Origin: Branchiostoma belcheri
Taxonomy: Eukaryota; Chordata; Leptocardii; Amphioxiformes; Branchiostomatidae
DNA: 64,000 nucleotides
Direction of reading: 5' to 3'
NCBI RefSeq assembly: GCF_001625305.1
Contig: NW_017804464.1
Span: 2,472,499-2,536,498, forward strand
Shown here: positions 44,208 through 54,725 of the stretch, one piece after another
How the letters are laid out: the number at the start of each line of letters is the position of its first letter
How positions within the stretch are numbered: the stretch's first letter is position 1
Program-made: the position numbers and the translations under genes
The notes under the pieces: generated by a model
The model's input: the letters and a program-made list of their open reading frames with translations, nothing else
What the model was told of the DNA's origin: nothing
Database searches by the model: none

Positions 44208-44550
44208 ACACACGTGAACACAGACACGCCAAAAACAATACCTCCATTTTTCTTGGAGGTAAAAATCGCGTTTTGTCGTCTCAGAGTGACTGAAAAGACT
44301 GCTTTTGAAATCTCGTCAATTTCTGCTGAACGGTTGATTGTAAAACTCTACTGTGTTGTAACGTTACAGAACCAGCAGTGGAAAGACGTACGAGGCCATG
44401 GTCAACACCAACTACCAGTTCGGCAAGCCGATCCCGGCAGGCATCAAGAGCAAGCTGCCGATGTTCGTGTTCCGTAAACTGGACATCAAGGTCTCCAAGA
44501 CCGAGGTCACCTTGGTGGAGTGGCAGAAAGCTTTCTCCGAGCCACAGTAA
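40108..44550 (+). CDS. Green fluorescent protein (lancelet GFP family), intact
   Basis: Six coding exons: 40108-40110 (ATG only), 40990-41082, 41553-41704, 42406-42505, 43331-43461, 44370-44550; phases agree at every junction and the product is 219 residues, the usual size. It is an 11-strand beta-can protein that forms its own chromophore from Gly58-Tyr59-Gly60 (PHLGYGFYQY), the GYG typical of lancelet GFPs. The catalytic Arg (IHRTF, Arg88, equivalent of Arg96 in jellyfish GFP) and Glu (VEWQKAF, Glu210, equivalent of Glu222) are present, so maturation is expected. The start PLPATHELHIYGSINGHEFD is characteristic of the family. One residue is missing after strand 3 relative to family members I know (DGGYEI). 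A TATA box lies upstream and AATAAA at 44865. Colour and paralogue clade cannot be decided from the sequence. Confidence 0.96.
40990..41082 (+). CDS. GFP exon 2: first two strands
   Basis: TTTGCAG acceptor, 31 codons in phase 0-0 (PLPATHEL to GDGNPKD), GTAAGA donor. Confidence 0.93.
41553..41704 (+). CDS. GFP exon 3: chromophore exon
   Basis: AATTGTAG acceptor; reads GHMQTNVKSTKGPLAFSPY then IVTPHLGYGFYQYLPF to MQDG. It holds the self-cyclising GYG. Donor GG/GTGCGT leaves two bases of a Gly codon. Confidence 0.95.
42228..42385. mobile_element. MITE (AATTGTCCGGAT family) abutting GFP exon 4
   Basis: GGGCCACATTCCTATTAGGA at the left mirrors TGCTAGTGGGAAATGGCC at the right; AATTGTCCGGATCGAGCCGA pairs with the inverse inside. 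The element ends 20 bases before the exon 4 acceptor AG. A related element lies at 61521-61606. Confidence 0.75.
42406..42505 (+). CDS. GFP exon 4
   Basis: TTTTTTGCTCCAG acceptor, YEIHRTFRFEDGAML...THIKGEFC, GTAGGT donor. Contains the chromophore-contacting Arg88. Confidence 0.94.
43024..43232 (+). repeat. Dispersed repeat in GFP intron 4 (sister in intron 5)
   Basis: TACCAAGGTCAACCACCAGG to ACCTCCATTTTTTATGGAGG matches 44004-44270. The CA-rich stretch in the middle is short here and expanded to a (CA)n microsatellite in the other copy. Confidence 0.85.
43331..43461 (+). CDS. GFP exon 5
   Basis: GTGTTTCAG acceptor, LTGSGFPANGPVMTSAI to FDAFSWGY, donor CG/GTAAGA in phase 2. Confidence 0.94.
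43555..43640. mobile_element. One-ended copy of the GTCTATCGTGG fold-back element
   Basis: TCGTGGTTAGGGCAGGCTGT then CTTCGGGGCTTTAATAGTTT match the inverse of the right half of 10146-10358. The other half is absent. Confidence 0.7.
44004..44270 (+). repeat. Dispersed repeat with (CA)n in GFP intron 5
   Basis: Second copy of the 43024-43232 repeat; the (CA)n run spans 44139-44212. The right end (GGAGGTAAAAATCGCG) lies 99 bases before exon 6. Confidence 0.9.
44370..44550 (+). CDS. GFP exon 6 and stop
   Basis: ACGTTACAG acceptor, RTSSGKTYEAMVNTNYQF to VSKTEVTLVEWQKAFSEPQ, TAA at 44548-44550. Contains the conserved Glu210. Confidence 0.95.
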
Positions 44551-44569
44551 GAGTTCAGTAGGGTTACAG

Positions 44570-44778
44570 TAGCCTCTACCAGGCTTGGGGAGGCGGCTGG
44601 AAAGAGTGGAAATCGGCCAAATAGAGAGATAAGCATGCCAAGGGGGTTTGTCCGTTGAGAAAACATTTCGCCGCAACCCAAATGTTCTCTCTACGGACAA
44701 ACTCCCTTGGCATGCTTATCTCTCTATTTGGCCGATTTCTACTCTTTCCAGCCGCCTCCCCAAGCCTGGTAGAGGCTA
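44570..44778. mobile_element. Long hairpin element in the GFP 3' UTR
   Basis: Arms of about 90 bases starting TAGCCTCTACCAGGCTTGGG and ending with the inverse are almost identical; only a few positions differ. It begins 20 bases after the GFP stop and ends before the poly(A) signal. Relatives: 36771-36914, 60132-60235, and more distantly 34237, 38591 and 56883. Confidence 0.9.
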
Positions 44779-44864
44779 GGGTTAACTTACTGTACATGTG
44801 GCGAAAACGCCCCGAGACACGGGTAAAATCTACCTCAAAACCATTTGAACACCTTGAATTTTGA

Positions 44865-44870
44865 AATAAA
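44865..44870 (+). promoter_or_regulatory. GFP polyadenylation signal
   Basis: AATAAA followed by a T-rich stretch, 315 bases after the stop. With it the mature 3' UTR includes the whole hairpin element. Confidence 0.6.
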
Positions 44871-45101
44871 GTTTTGAAACCTTATTTTATTTCGTTCACT
44901 TTCTTTGCTTGTGTCGAGTTTTATCAGCTTTTTGTCATGGTTAAACGCAGTGGAGTAACTCCTAAATATTACTTAGTTATTAGCAGAGCGTCCAGAGCTA
45001 GATGGCACAAGTAATATGAAATTATATGCAGAGTAATATGAAATTATATGCAGAGTTTCATCTGGTAAATACGACGTAAAAGGAGATTTAGAGTTGATTT
45101 G

Positions 45102-45260
45102 ATTTATTGAAACTGTAACAGTACAATACAAGTAGGACACAGGCAGCTGTTGCTGGTGTTGTGTCCCACACGGGCATAGAATATTACAAACACATAATAC
45201 AAAAATATAACAGAGTATAGACTTGGTCTAGATTCTAGATAGTAATAGAATATAGAGTTG
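45102..45260 (-). mobile_element. Possible LINE 3' end
   Basis: Begins GATTTATTGAAACTGTAACA, similar in character to the 3' end of the LINE at 16353 read from the same side. No coding remnant, so weak. Confidence 0.25.
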
Positions 45261-45708
45261 GTTCAGTTTGAACACCACAGGAATCCTTGGTGACCCAGTA
45301 ACCTTTAAAAGATCCTTGTCCACAAACGGTTTCTTTCAGATTGAAAAAGATAAAATGAGAAATGATACTGTCTGTGCTTATCAAAAAGACAACAAAGATA
45401 ACATTTAACGATCTGTAATGACTGTGCTGATGCTTGGTAGTCTAGCAATGCATTCAGACTTCTTGGCCCTTCTGATGTCTACAGAAAGCATTCATCGTTT
45501 GTTATCCAATTCAGTTTTTAGGCATTGGAAAACGGATTTCTTAAAGTCAATATTCTAGTGTCTTATCTACATATTGAGTTGAAACCACACTTTCCCCAAT
45601 GTACAATGACCCTCATGGAGCAAATGTCAACTATGTCAACCCTCCTCACTGAGGTGTAGGGACTGGCACGGTCATCATTGTCGGAAAACCTGTATCTGTA
45701 TATATGAG

Positions 45709-45955
45709 AGAGAGAGGAGGGGGGGCGAGAGAGAGGGAGGAGAGNNNNNNNNNNNNNNNNNNNNNNNNNNNNNNNNGAGAGAGAGAGGGAGAGGGAGAGA
45801 GAGAAAGAGAGAGAGAGTGCAAGCAAGGCTTATGCAAGCAAGGCGTATGCAAGAAACGCTTGTGCAAGCAAGGCTTATGCAAGAAACGCTTGTGCAAGCA
45901 AGGCTTATGCAAGAAACGCTTGTGCAAGCAAGGCTTATGCAAGCAAGGCTTATGT
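45709..45955. repeat. GA-rich tract, assembly gap (45745-45776) and GCAAGCAAGGCTTAT tandem repeat
   Basis: GAGAGA-rich sequence flanks a run of 32 N. From 45819 a 15-bp unit alternates between GCAAGCAAGGCTTAT and GCAAGAAACGCTTGT, nine copies in all. Frames across it are artefacts. Confidence 0.92.
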
Positions 45956-46158
45956 AAAGAAATGTATTATTTTATTGTTTTCACATTATATTGTAAACTC
46001 TTGTTAAATGTGAAATGTACAGCAGGCCTGATTCAGCCTTTGTGTGCAACGCCTTTTTTTACCAATAAACCAGTTTTGATTGATGGATTGATTTATTGAT
46101 TGATCGATTTACGCCTGAAGAAGGGGATTCCTTGTGGGTTAATGGCATGAACAAATCT

Positions 46159-46535
46159 TAAAGCGGCATTATGTAACATTAGGGCGAAAGGAAATGTCAA
46201 ATTTCTTTACAAAGTTCGACCGACCCTACTCCCATTTGCAAATTAGTGCCATTCGGAAGTGGAGGTGCCAAAATATGACGCCTGGAAGCACGGTGGTCTG
46301 CCATGTTTGTTTACATTCTGGTAGTTTGTGGTGGTAACACAAACTGAGCGCGCATCGTGTAGGCTGGTTTGTTCGCAACCATAAAGTCAGAAATGTGACA
46401 TTATTGCACATTCATGTTGAAAAGTAGAAGGAAATTACAATCACACGAAGACCAATCATAATGTTTCAAACCATTTTGGTGTAGAAATGTCACATAATGC
46501 CCATTTAACATAATTCGCCCAAGGTTTCTGTTATA
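46159..46535. mobile_element. Non-coding repeat with AAAGCGGCATTATGTAACAT ends
   Basis: AAGCGGCATTATGTAACATT...GGGCGAA at the left and CACATAATGCCCATTTAACA...TTCGCCC at the right are inversely related. The left end resembles the tail of the Y block at 26818. Confidence 0.5.
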
Positions 46536-46559
46536 CTCTCTGCTCATGATCAAGGCATT

Positions 46560-46790
46560 TGTTTGAGTACAACCCGCAGCAGTCTCTCCACAGGAAAACA
46601 TGCCCTCACTTTGCCGGTATCTAGAACTCACACCACCAGCAGAACTTGCATACATACTGCAGTACACATCTGGAACAGTCTCCCAGACAACGTGGTCGGC
46701 CTGATCACTGACAACAACCTCCAGTCATTCAAAACAAGAGTACACCGGCATCTTCTTTCCACCATCAGGACTTCTACATGTAGCTAGAAC
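46560..46790 (+). pseudogene. LINE reverse-transcriptase C-terminal fragment
   Basis: The frame ends with HIWNSLPDNVVGLI, then LQSFKTRVHRHLLS, the motif W-N-x-L-P-D...F-K...L that closes many CR1/Jockey-type RT proteins. Everything upstream is missing. Confidence 0.75.
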
Positions 46791-46799
46791 TTTGCTGTA

Positions 46800-47814
46800 A
46801 ATCAATGATTAGCCAGACATCAAAGTGCCCCCGGCCAAGGAATTTTTGATGACGTCAATGCTGGCGGCGATACGAATTAATAGTGCAAGAAATGTCCCAG
46901 CTTTTCAAATCAATTGTTCAATTCTGCATCACCCTCAGGATAAGAACACATTAACGACACCCACCTGTCTTGGTGGCCAAGCTTTAAATTTTCCCATTTT
47001 CCACGAATATTGTCTAGATGATTCATAAGTCTACCCTGTACATTTTTTCAGACAACACGAAATTCCGTTCTGTAAAAATGTATGTGTAAATACTCATTAT
47101 TGCCATGTGGTTTTCTCCTGACATTTTTGTTTCCATTGTTTTTGTCTCAACCCAGATGTGTCAGCTAATCTGATGAAATCTTTTGTCATAAATTGTCAAG
47201 GACTTCACAATAGTGTTCATTCAGTCATATACACGTGAGGACTGGACTAGACTGGGTCATACATGTCACAGTCGAAGGCCTCTCACACGACTCTTACCTT
47301 TACTAAACGCGGGACGGTTTTTTTCTTGGAAAGCACAAACTTTTACAAGTCCTCGCCTCCGGTGGGAAGTTTCGATAGTTCAGGTAAGGTCTACTTTTTC
47401 TAATATCTGTGAAGTGTTTAAAATTCGAGACTTCTTTTTGCGTGAAGTTAGAAAAATTCACGTAAACGGTGTCTCACTGGTCGGTGTCTATCTTATGGCC
47501 GAGTCTCGCTTGTAGTAGCTTTTTTTGTCATCACTTCGCAAAGTTGGATGTTGTGTGCGGAATAGCAGCTATTCAGTTGCAGCTGGCCTGTGCAAGAAGC
47601 CACATAGGCACTCAAAAAGCGATTTCAGCAAACCTGGATTTTAGATAAAGTCAATCTTTGATGAATTCCACACGTAGTAATTTGAACCAGTCCTATCCCA
47701 TAGCATACTGATATCTTCTTACTATAACTTATCCGTCCACTTCTACCATCTGGGGTGTCGTGGGGAGGGGCAGCAGCTATTAGCTTTGTTGGTGTCACCA
47801 AATAAAGCTCCTGT
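46800..47814. other. Intergenic DNA, no gene seen
   Basis: Short frames only (for example 47213-47515) with no recognisable domain. Confidence 0.45.
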
Positions 47815-48380
47815 CACACTTTCACGATCTCCCGAATGGCGTTCACGAACACCAGCCGAACACCAGCCGACCAGGCCGACCCTCCCGAACACCCACGAAT
47901 GCTCGAGCCCAAACCCTATGTAGTGGTTTATAGTAAAAGAGTTCTAGAAACCCCCACCAAGTTGCCCCCACTAAGTGTTTTTCAGTGACAGATATCCTCA
48001 AGACCCCCGTGTGATGCCTTGTATCTGCTTGAAGATTACCTTTCGATGCCACTCAGTATCTGCTTGAAGATTACCTTTCGATGCCACCCAGTATCTGCTT
48101 GAAGAGTACCTTTCGATGCCACCCAGTATCTGCTTGAAGATTACCACGCAGTATCTGCTTTTAATGCATTGCTCAACCCCCATGTAGTGGTTAGTGCTTA
48201 GTAAAAGAGTCCTAGAAACCCCCCCACTAAGTGCTTTTCAGTAACAGATGTCCTCAAAACCCCCATCCGATGCCTTGTATCTGCTTGAAGATTGCCTTTC
48301 GATGCAACCCAATATCTGCTTGTAGATTCACAATCCATGCCATGGCCACCCCGTATAATTATGGCATGACAAGTATTTGT
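47815..48380. mobile_element. Repeat cluster with GTATCTGCTTGAAGATTACC tandem copies
   Basis: Starts like the CCTGTCACAC family (47812). A 36-bp unit with TATCTGCTTGAAGATTACCT and TTCGATGCCACCCA repeats about five times (48025-48150 and 48270-48325), and a larger block (CTAGAAACCCCC...GATATCCTCAA) is duplicated at 47943 and 48210. Confidence 0.7.
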
Positions 48381-48385
48381 TAAAC

Positions 48386-49065
48386 CCCTGTCACACATCA
48401 TTCACAAACGTCCCACGAATTCGGCTGCTGTTCGGGAGCACTCTGACCAGATTTAGACCACGCCTACCTTTCGTATGTGAGTCGAAACAAATTAGAGTTA
48501 AATTGGAGCCAAATTTGATCCCTAAACACGCCCCAAACACTACTGACTTATGCCTAGGTCACATTTCCAAACCGGGGCCCGGCCGGGCTGTTTGTATGAA
48601 CGATGAACTAACAATTCACATCAAGAATATACATATATAGTGCCCATGATCATTATCGAAAACCTTTCTGTGTTTCTTTGTCTTTTTTATCGTATACTTT
48701 TCGTTCCATAAGACTGCCCGGTCGGGCCCCGGTTTGGAAATGTGACCTCAGCATTAGTCCAGGATGGTTGGCAGGTGTTTTGCTGACTTTATACGGTCGA
48801 AACCCAGCGATCTATGATCGAACCTCCCAAACGCCTCATGAATGTTTTAAACATGCTGAAACATTCGGCTGGCACAGCCGAACTGTAGCCGACCTCGCCG
48901 AACGCCAGCCGACCCAGCCGACCCTGGCAACCGAACGCCAGCCGACCCTGGCCACCGAACGCCAGCCGACCCTGGCAACCGAACGCCAGCCGACCCACTC
49001 TTAACCATGGTTGGCGGGCGTTCGGCTAGCGTTCGGGAGGTCAAATTCGTGAATGTATGTCAGGC
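48386..49065. mobile_element. CCCCTGTCACACAT-family element with a nested insertion
   Basis: Left end CCCCTGTCACACATCATTCA; right end GTGAATGTATGTCAGG. Between lie TTAGAGTTAAATTGGAGCCA, a nested fold-back (48551-48752) and a 23-25 bp tandem repeat of GCCGAACGCCAGCCGACCCT (48885-48996). No transposase. Confidence 0.65.
48551..48752. mobile_element. Fold-back element nested in the 48386 element
   Basis: TAGGTCACATTTCCAAACCG then GGGCCCGGCCGGGC is matched by GTCGGGCCCCGGTTTGGAAA then TGTGACCTCA. Same family as 33882-34060. Confidence 0.88.
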
Positions 49066-50484
49066 AATATCAGCTTTAACCTGTCGAATGATGAATGCCT
49101 GAATGTCATTCAGTGTGTATTATAACGACGATTTTGTCGACAGCAATAGAATTTTTGTTGCTGTTTAGGAGCAAACTAAAGATTTTAGTCTCTCTGTTCC
49201 CCATTCACATATACCCTCTGCTCAACACAGTCTACCCCGCACTTTTCTACCACCGCCCGAGGCTGTTTCTTTTGGCTAAATGTCGTTTCCACGGTCGACA
49301 AACCAACCTGACGTTCCAAATGCTATCTTCACGCCAATCAACTTGAATGAAGTTTACTGATCACACATGATTTCCTATTTATACAGTTTGAAAAATATTC
49401 TACATTTGTCCATGCAATTTATTCTCACCTTACTATCATCTATTACTAGACATGATACTTATAGGCAAAGAAAAAACTATTCTTCTTTTAACTCCCCCCA
49501 AAAACACAAATTTTGGAAAAGGTGGGACATTACGTCTTCCGCGGTTTACAAAACAGAAGTCAAACCCTTCAGACATAGTTTTAGACATATAGCTATATTT
49601 TTAGACAACACCCTTTCATTATGTAGATTTTAGTTATCGTTTCACGCGAACAGGGTCGTTCAACTTGTCCGTGACAAAGCATACCCGTATCACATACTTT
49701 TCAAAGGTTGTTTAAATGACATTGCGTGAGGACTGCCCTGGTGCCCCTGTTCTTGTAGATCAAGATCACCAGCTTACGCCTTTAAAAATATGTAAATTTA
49801 TTTAAACATGTAAAATTATTCATAAAGCGTCACTGTGATTGGTAGATGTGTAGAAGTGTGGTATTCGGGAAGGCTAGCTGTCTGACTGTGAGAAAGGCCC
49901 ACTTCTAAGTGTCATCGCGCCTAGAGACGAGCAGTTTCAGAAAACCTGCCTAGCGTCTACAGCCTCATTGAACACCACAATCGTGAGTGGCATATTCTAG
50001 CTAAGTTTGACTACTAATTTAGTCCGACTACTACTTCAGCTCGCCAGACACACTTAAAAATGTAGACGGTCTGCTCTAAAATAGTGACTTCGCGCTTTAA
50101 GCACTAATTACTAGACGCTAGAACGTGGATGGTGCAGTAATGTATTTTATTCCTTATATATGTGATGTTCCCCCTGAATCAAAACCATTTGAACAATGAT
50201 CGAAAGCTTTTAGTTTTGTATGTGTGCCATCCTCCCCACATGCATTCACCACAGAACTGTAGATGCTTACAGCATTTGACATTAAAACATCTCGACTTGG
50301 AACCCATTTATTTCTCAGTTATGTTGTGAGGTGACCCTCTTCAATGAGACCACCTGTCCAAGGACACCACTTTTCATGGTCCATTTGGTGGTCGGCTTGG
50401 ACAGGTTTGACTGTAATCAGGGGCCGTCTTACTCTAGACGTTGCTATTAATATTGGTGGCATTGACCCGTACCTTTCGGTGTTA
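49066..50484. other. Intergenic DNA, no gene seen
   Basis: AT-rich left half, no domain in the short frames; nothing recognised. Confidence 0.45.
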
Positions 50485-51708
50485 AGCTAAGGTCCCAATT
50501 ACCCCGGTGCCCGTCAGGGATGTAGCCCGGGCTGGCCCCGGCCGGGCTCAGGAGTCTGGCGGGCATCGTCTGTCATGGTCACAATTACAAGTGTCCTTCA
50601 CGCCACCCTACAGGGGTCCCGGGGTTGTCCGGTGGGCACGCGGTGGCTTCTTGATAAAAATTTTGTCACCCTCATTGATGGGTCTCCGGCAGGTACCCGG
50701 TAGATGCTCTGACGATGTCTTGTAGTGACCCCGGTGGGGTCCGACAGGGTGGCGCGTTCTTTTCACATCCCGGTGGGGCACTTGTAGGTTCCCTGCCGCT
50801 TGCCCTACGAATGACGGTCAGACACCCTAAAGGGTTCTTTTGGACACTCGTCATATTTGGGGGAGTATATAAACTGCTTGGATCAATTACATTCACGTAG
50901 TACTTTATCTGAGAGGACTGCACATGTCGTTCATAAGCAGAACATGCAGCGACTGCCTGCAGACAACTTGGGTCTAGCCCGTCTGAGGCTAGCGACAGCT
51001 CGTCACCGGCGCAACCTTGTTCTTGCCACATTGTTAGCAGAACAAAAGAGGTACGCTCAATTGCAGCGTCGCAGGAGAATATGGTGGATTCGGCCCTGGT
51101 TGTTAGAAAGACCTACACATGGACAGTACCAGAGGATGATGGGCGAGCTCATGCGTGGACATCGAGGTTTACCATTATTCCAATTTCCAGCTGATGTATG
51201 TGTGTAATTTTCTGTCCCAGTGCTAGACAGCCATTCCCGACAGGTCTGAAGCTCGCTACACTCTCCGTTTCCTGGCGACCGGCAACTCCTATCGCTCTTT
51301 GGCCTATAGCTACTTCTTCAGGGTGGCGCACAACACTATTTCCAAATTCGTTCCTCAAGTCTACCGGGCAATTAAAGAGGAGTACATCCAAGAAGCATAT
51401 GACACCCCTTCAACCCCCGACCAGTGGCATCTGATTTGTGACGTAACAAATTAGTCCCGGTGGACTGCCGACAACCGGAGGGGTACCTGACGGTGTCCTG
51501 ACGGTTCAGTCACGGTGTCTTTTTGTCAGCGGGGCCCGGGTAGAATTTAACTCAGAGTTCAATTCTTCCCGGGGCCCCACCGGGCCCAAAAATAGCCCGA
51601 TAGCCGCGGGGTGTCCCGCGGGGCCTTGTAGGGTCCCCGCCCAAAAGTGCCAAAAAACAGCTCGGGAACTACCCGCCAGGGCCCCTTTTTCCAATTGGGA
51701 CCTTAGCT
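50485..51708. mobile_element. PIF/Harbinger element, internally deleted
   Basis: Terminal inverted repeats AGCTAAGGTCCCAATT (50485) and AATTGGGACCTTAGCT (51693-51708) are flanked by TTA on both sides (50482-50484 and 51709-51711), the three-base target duplication of this superfamily. GGCCCCG-rich sub-terminal sequence lies at both ends. Length is 1224 bp, with a broken transposase inside. Confidence 0.9.
50944..51454 (+). pseudogene. Harbinger transposase N-terminal remnant
   Basis: Frame 1 (50944-51207) has the Arg-rich N-terminus and WWIRPWLLERPTHGQY. The frame then shifts to PTGLKLAT (about 51238) and again to RFLATGNSYRSLAYSYFFR then VAHNTISKFVPQVYRAI, ending at TAG 51452. These are the regions preceding the catalytic DDE domain in PIF/Harbinger transposases. 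The DDE domain is absent, so the copy is dead and can move only if supplied with enzyme elsewhere. Confidence 0.87.
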
Positions 51709-52689
51709 TTACGGGTACTCTTGAGTTGTGACTGATAAAGATCTTCACGGGGATTATGCAAAAGACTACAACAGACAGGAATAGGATTTTCAGCTACGGT
51801 AGAGTTGAACTGAACAATACGCTACTCATCAGCTGTGCGTGACCAAGTTTATCTTTGTTCGTCCTCCCAAACACGGCGGTCATCGAGCCCGGCATACCCA
51901 ACCCCCTCTTCACGCGACTTGGCATCGGCACCTGCAGTCTAAATTAAAGGCCATGTTCACACTACACCGCCTAAACCGCGATTCGGGTAAAGCGCATTCC
52001 TCACATCTGGTCCCGTGCCACACGTTCCTTTCAAATCGTGTCCTATCACGATTCGCCTAATCTACATTCATTGTTTGATAAAAGCACGCAAGGTAGCGTG
52101 TTATCAATGTCCCTCTCCCAGCGTACCTCGGCAACTTTAATCGTATGCCACTTGAAAATTGTGTAAAATGGGACTTTTTATGTATTTTTAGACTAAAAAT
52201 GTACATTTTTGGCTAATGTGCCCTGTGACCAAAATAATAGAAAGCCTGCCTAAAAATACTTCGACAAATTAAAAAAATCAACACATCACGAGTTGATATA
52301 ATTTCTGATACTACCGCACTGTATATTATCTTAAAATGATAACGCACTGTTCTTGCATATATATATATATAATGGCATTACAAGTTAAAAAGATGGCACA
52401 ATCATTGCTTTCTAGAAAGAGATAGAACGACTGGTGGTGTCGAGGCAGTTCTAAGAAAGGGCAAATCATTTATTGACATTTACAAAAACTGTTTTGAGGC
52501 GCAAACAGCCGAACAGAGGTGAAGTGGAACGAACGTTGACACCGGCTCTTTCAAGTCTCTAGGACCTTCACCCCAAGAAGTGCCGACAATAAACATGGGT
52601 ACATGGTTACGTTGGCGGCAACACCACGATATTGACTCTAAACTAAACCAAGGAACCACGTCTTGTGATGTATTAGAGGTTAAACAAGG
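51709..52689. other. Intergenic DNA, no gene seen
   Basis: Short frames only; an AT dinucleotide run at 52358-52370. Confidence 0.4.
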
Positions 52690-53085
52690 ACAAGGATTTT
52701 ATCACTATTTCCACGGTAAATGCTCCGCGGAACTTCACTCGCTAGTGCCTCCACATCGCATATTCTCAGCAAGAACACGTTTTGCCACTTCCAGTGAAGC
52801 AAATCACCCTTTCTTCCTCAACACACCACCTCTTAGGAGGAAGTTCCACGCTGAAAGCTTCTTTCCTTGAACAACATTAGTATGGAATAAGCTACCATGC
52901 GATTGTTTCCCATGTGGGTATAACCTTAAATTTTTCAAGTCTAAGGTCAACAAACATCTGTCCTCACTTGCTGTACAGTAACCAAAAACATTTGAGTGGC
53001 TCCCATGAGCCTTATTTTGTGGTGAACATGACGAAAATAAAGAAAGGACAACAGCATCAACAACGGTATGGTAGAAGATCACCTA
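52690..53085 (+). pseudogene. LINE 3' end (RT C-terminus), family with inverted sister at 61191
   Basis: Reads FSARTRFATSSEANHPFFL and PLRRKFHAES, then in a shifted frame WNKLPCDCF and FFKSKVNKHLSSLAVQ, again the W-N-x-L-P...F-K closing motif. At least one frameshift. The sister copy at 61191-61530 on the minus strand is highly similar. Confidence 0.75.
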
Positions 53086-53764
53086 GTCTTACCATGGATG
53101 TTGAATACATGATTTTAAACCTGCCTGGTCTTACAGAGGAGTAAACCATATATGAAGAGATTATACACATAGCCAAACAGTAGCTCAATTCCGAAAATAG
53201 TTTCATCGGTTTGGTAAAAGAAGAAGCTCAGAGGAAAGTGTCTGATTGACTTGACACCGAAACGTAAGAGCAAGGATTAAGAGTAAGACAAGATTGGCTG
53301 TGTAAAAGAAAACTCCTGTATCCTAGTAGCTGAATTCGCCGAACACCAGCCAAACGCAGCTGACCTTGTTCCCGACCCACTCCTAATAATGGCAGTGTTC
53401 GGGAGGCTATATTCGGCTATGTGTGACAGGGGCTTTGGCAAGAGGATTTAGTAAGGCTTAGAGGCTTAACGTTAACGATGATGCTCGAATGCACCTAGAG
53501 AACCAAGGCCTTTTCACGACTCAGCTGAAAAGTCACAGATAACTATCAACAAGAGTCCAAATCTGTGTCTTTTTGGTGTCAGTGATAGCAATCTAGATAA
53601 AACGACACACTTGTAAGTTAAATGGTGCATTGATGATAAATGACCAAGGCTGACAACACCCCGAGGTAACACAGACTGAGAACTGGCCAACACAATAGAA
53701 AGACAAGTTGGGAGGAGACATGGGTCAGAAATTAGTGCTCTCGTATGTTCTCTCTCGTATGCAT
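53086..53764. other. Intergenic DNA with a transposon end at about 53330-53440
   Basis: CGCCGAACACCAGCCAAACG to ATTCGGCTATGTGTGACAGG is the right end of the CCCTGTCACACAT family. Otherwise nothing. Confidence 0.5.
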
Positions 53765-54050
53765 ATATGGTCTCTGTCTCTCTGTCTCTCTCTGTGTGTG
53801 TCGCTCTCTGTCTGTCGCTGTCTCAGTCCCTGACTCCCTCTATTTCTGTGTCTGTCTCTGTCGCTCTCTGTCCCTGTGTCCCTGTCAACATGTCTGTCTC
53901 TGACTCTGTCCCTCTTGTCTCTGTCCCTCTGTCTCAGTCGCTCTCTGTCCCTGTCGCTCTCTTTCTCTTTTCTGTCTCAGTCGCTCTCTGTCCCTGTTGC
54001 TCTCTTTCTCTCTGTCGCTCTCTTGTCTGTCGCTGTCTCTCTGTCCGTGT
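53765..54050. repeat. (TCTCTG)n-type simple repeat
   Basis: Imperfect CTCTCTGTC/CTGTCGCT low-complexity sequence; the open frames on both strands across it are artefacts. Confidence 0.93.
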
Positions 54051-54467
54051 TTAATACCAACGCATCTCACTGGCTCAGTCGAAAAGTCAACAAAATGAGT
54101 AGCAAGAGGAGAACAAATCTGTGTTTTTCACAATCTTAGCTTTTGGTTACTGACAGGGGTTCTGAATTGTGCTATCACCGAACTCGATAAAAATGACTAA
54201 ATATCAGTTGTCTGGAGTGGAGTATTCGGCTCGGAATGCATTAAGAAGACATCTGAAGTGTCTGCACCTTTTTCTCTGAAGCCATTTGTCACGAATGAAT
54301 GAGAGGTCGTCTATTATTTGGCGATCAACTTCGTCTCCATGACGAGGTATTTTGTGTCAACATTAGGCGTTATTGTAGAGTTGATTGGCGTCACCACAAG
54401 AAAGAAAATGCCGCTCGTTCCTATAAATGTACTCTTCCATAAATCATGCTCACAGGAGGGTCACAAG

Positions 54468-54725
54468 TCAATCTCCGGGTTCGGATAGCCTGGTAACCAG
54501 ACTCTGCGCGTGGGCTTGCTTTGGAGTTTTGGGGCCCCGGTTTGTTCGCACAGGACCTTTTACCGTAGGAGCCAGACTAGTCTACGGCCGGCTAGGCTCA
54601 ACTCCCCCCGTAGCGGTAATTTAGATACCCGGGCGAAGGGCTCTTGGCTGCCGAAGGAAAACGGCTAACGGCCCGATGCTAGTCTTGCTCCCAGGATAAG
54701 CCACGACGGTATGTTCACTAGGCTA
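54468..54725. mobile_element. Fold-back-like repeat with GGATAGCCTGGTAACC start
   Basis: GC-rich, with GGATAGCCTGG at the left and TTCACTAGGCTAAGG at the right weakly inverted. Low confidence as an element. Confidence 0.35.

Noticed and set aside
53767-54070. Ser/Leu-rich open frames on both strands
   Set aside because: Pure TCTCTG-type low complexity.
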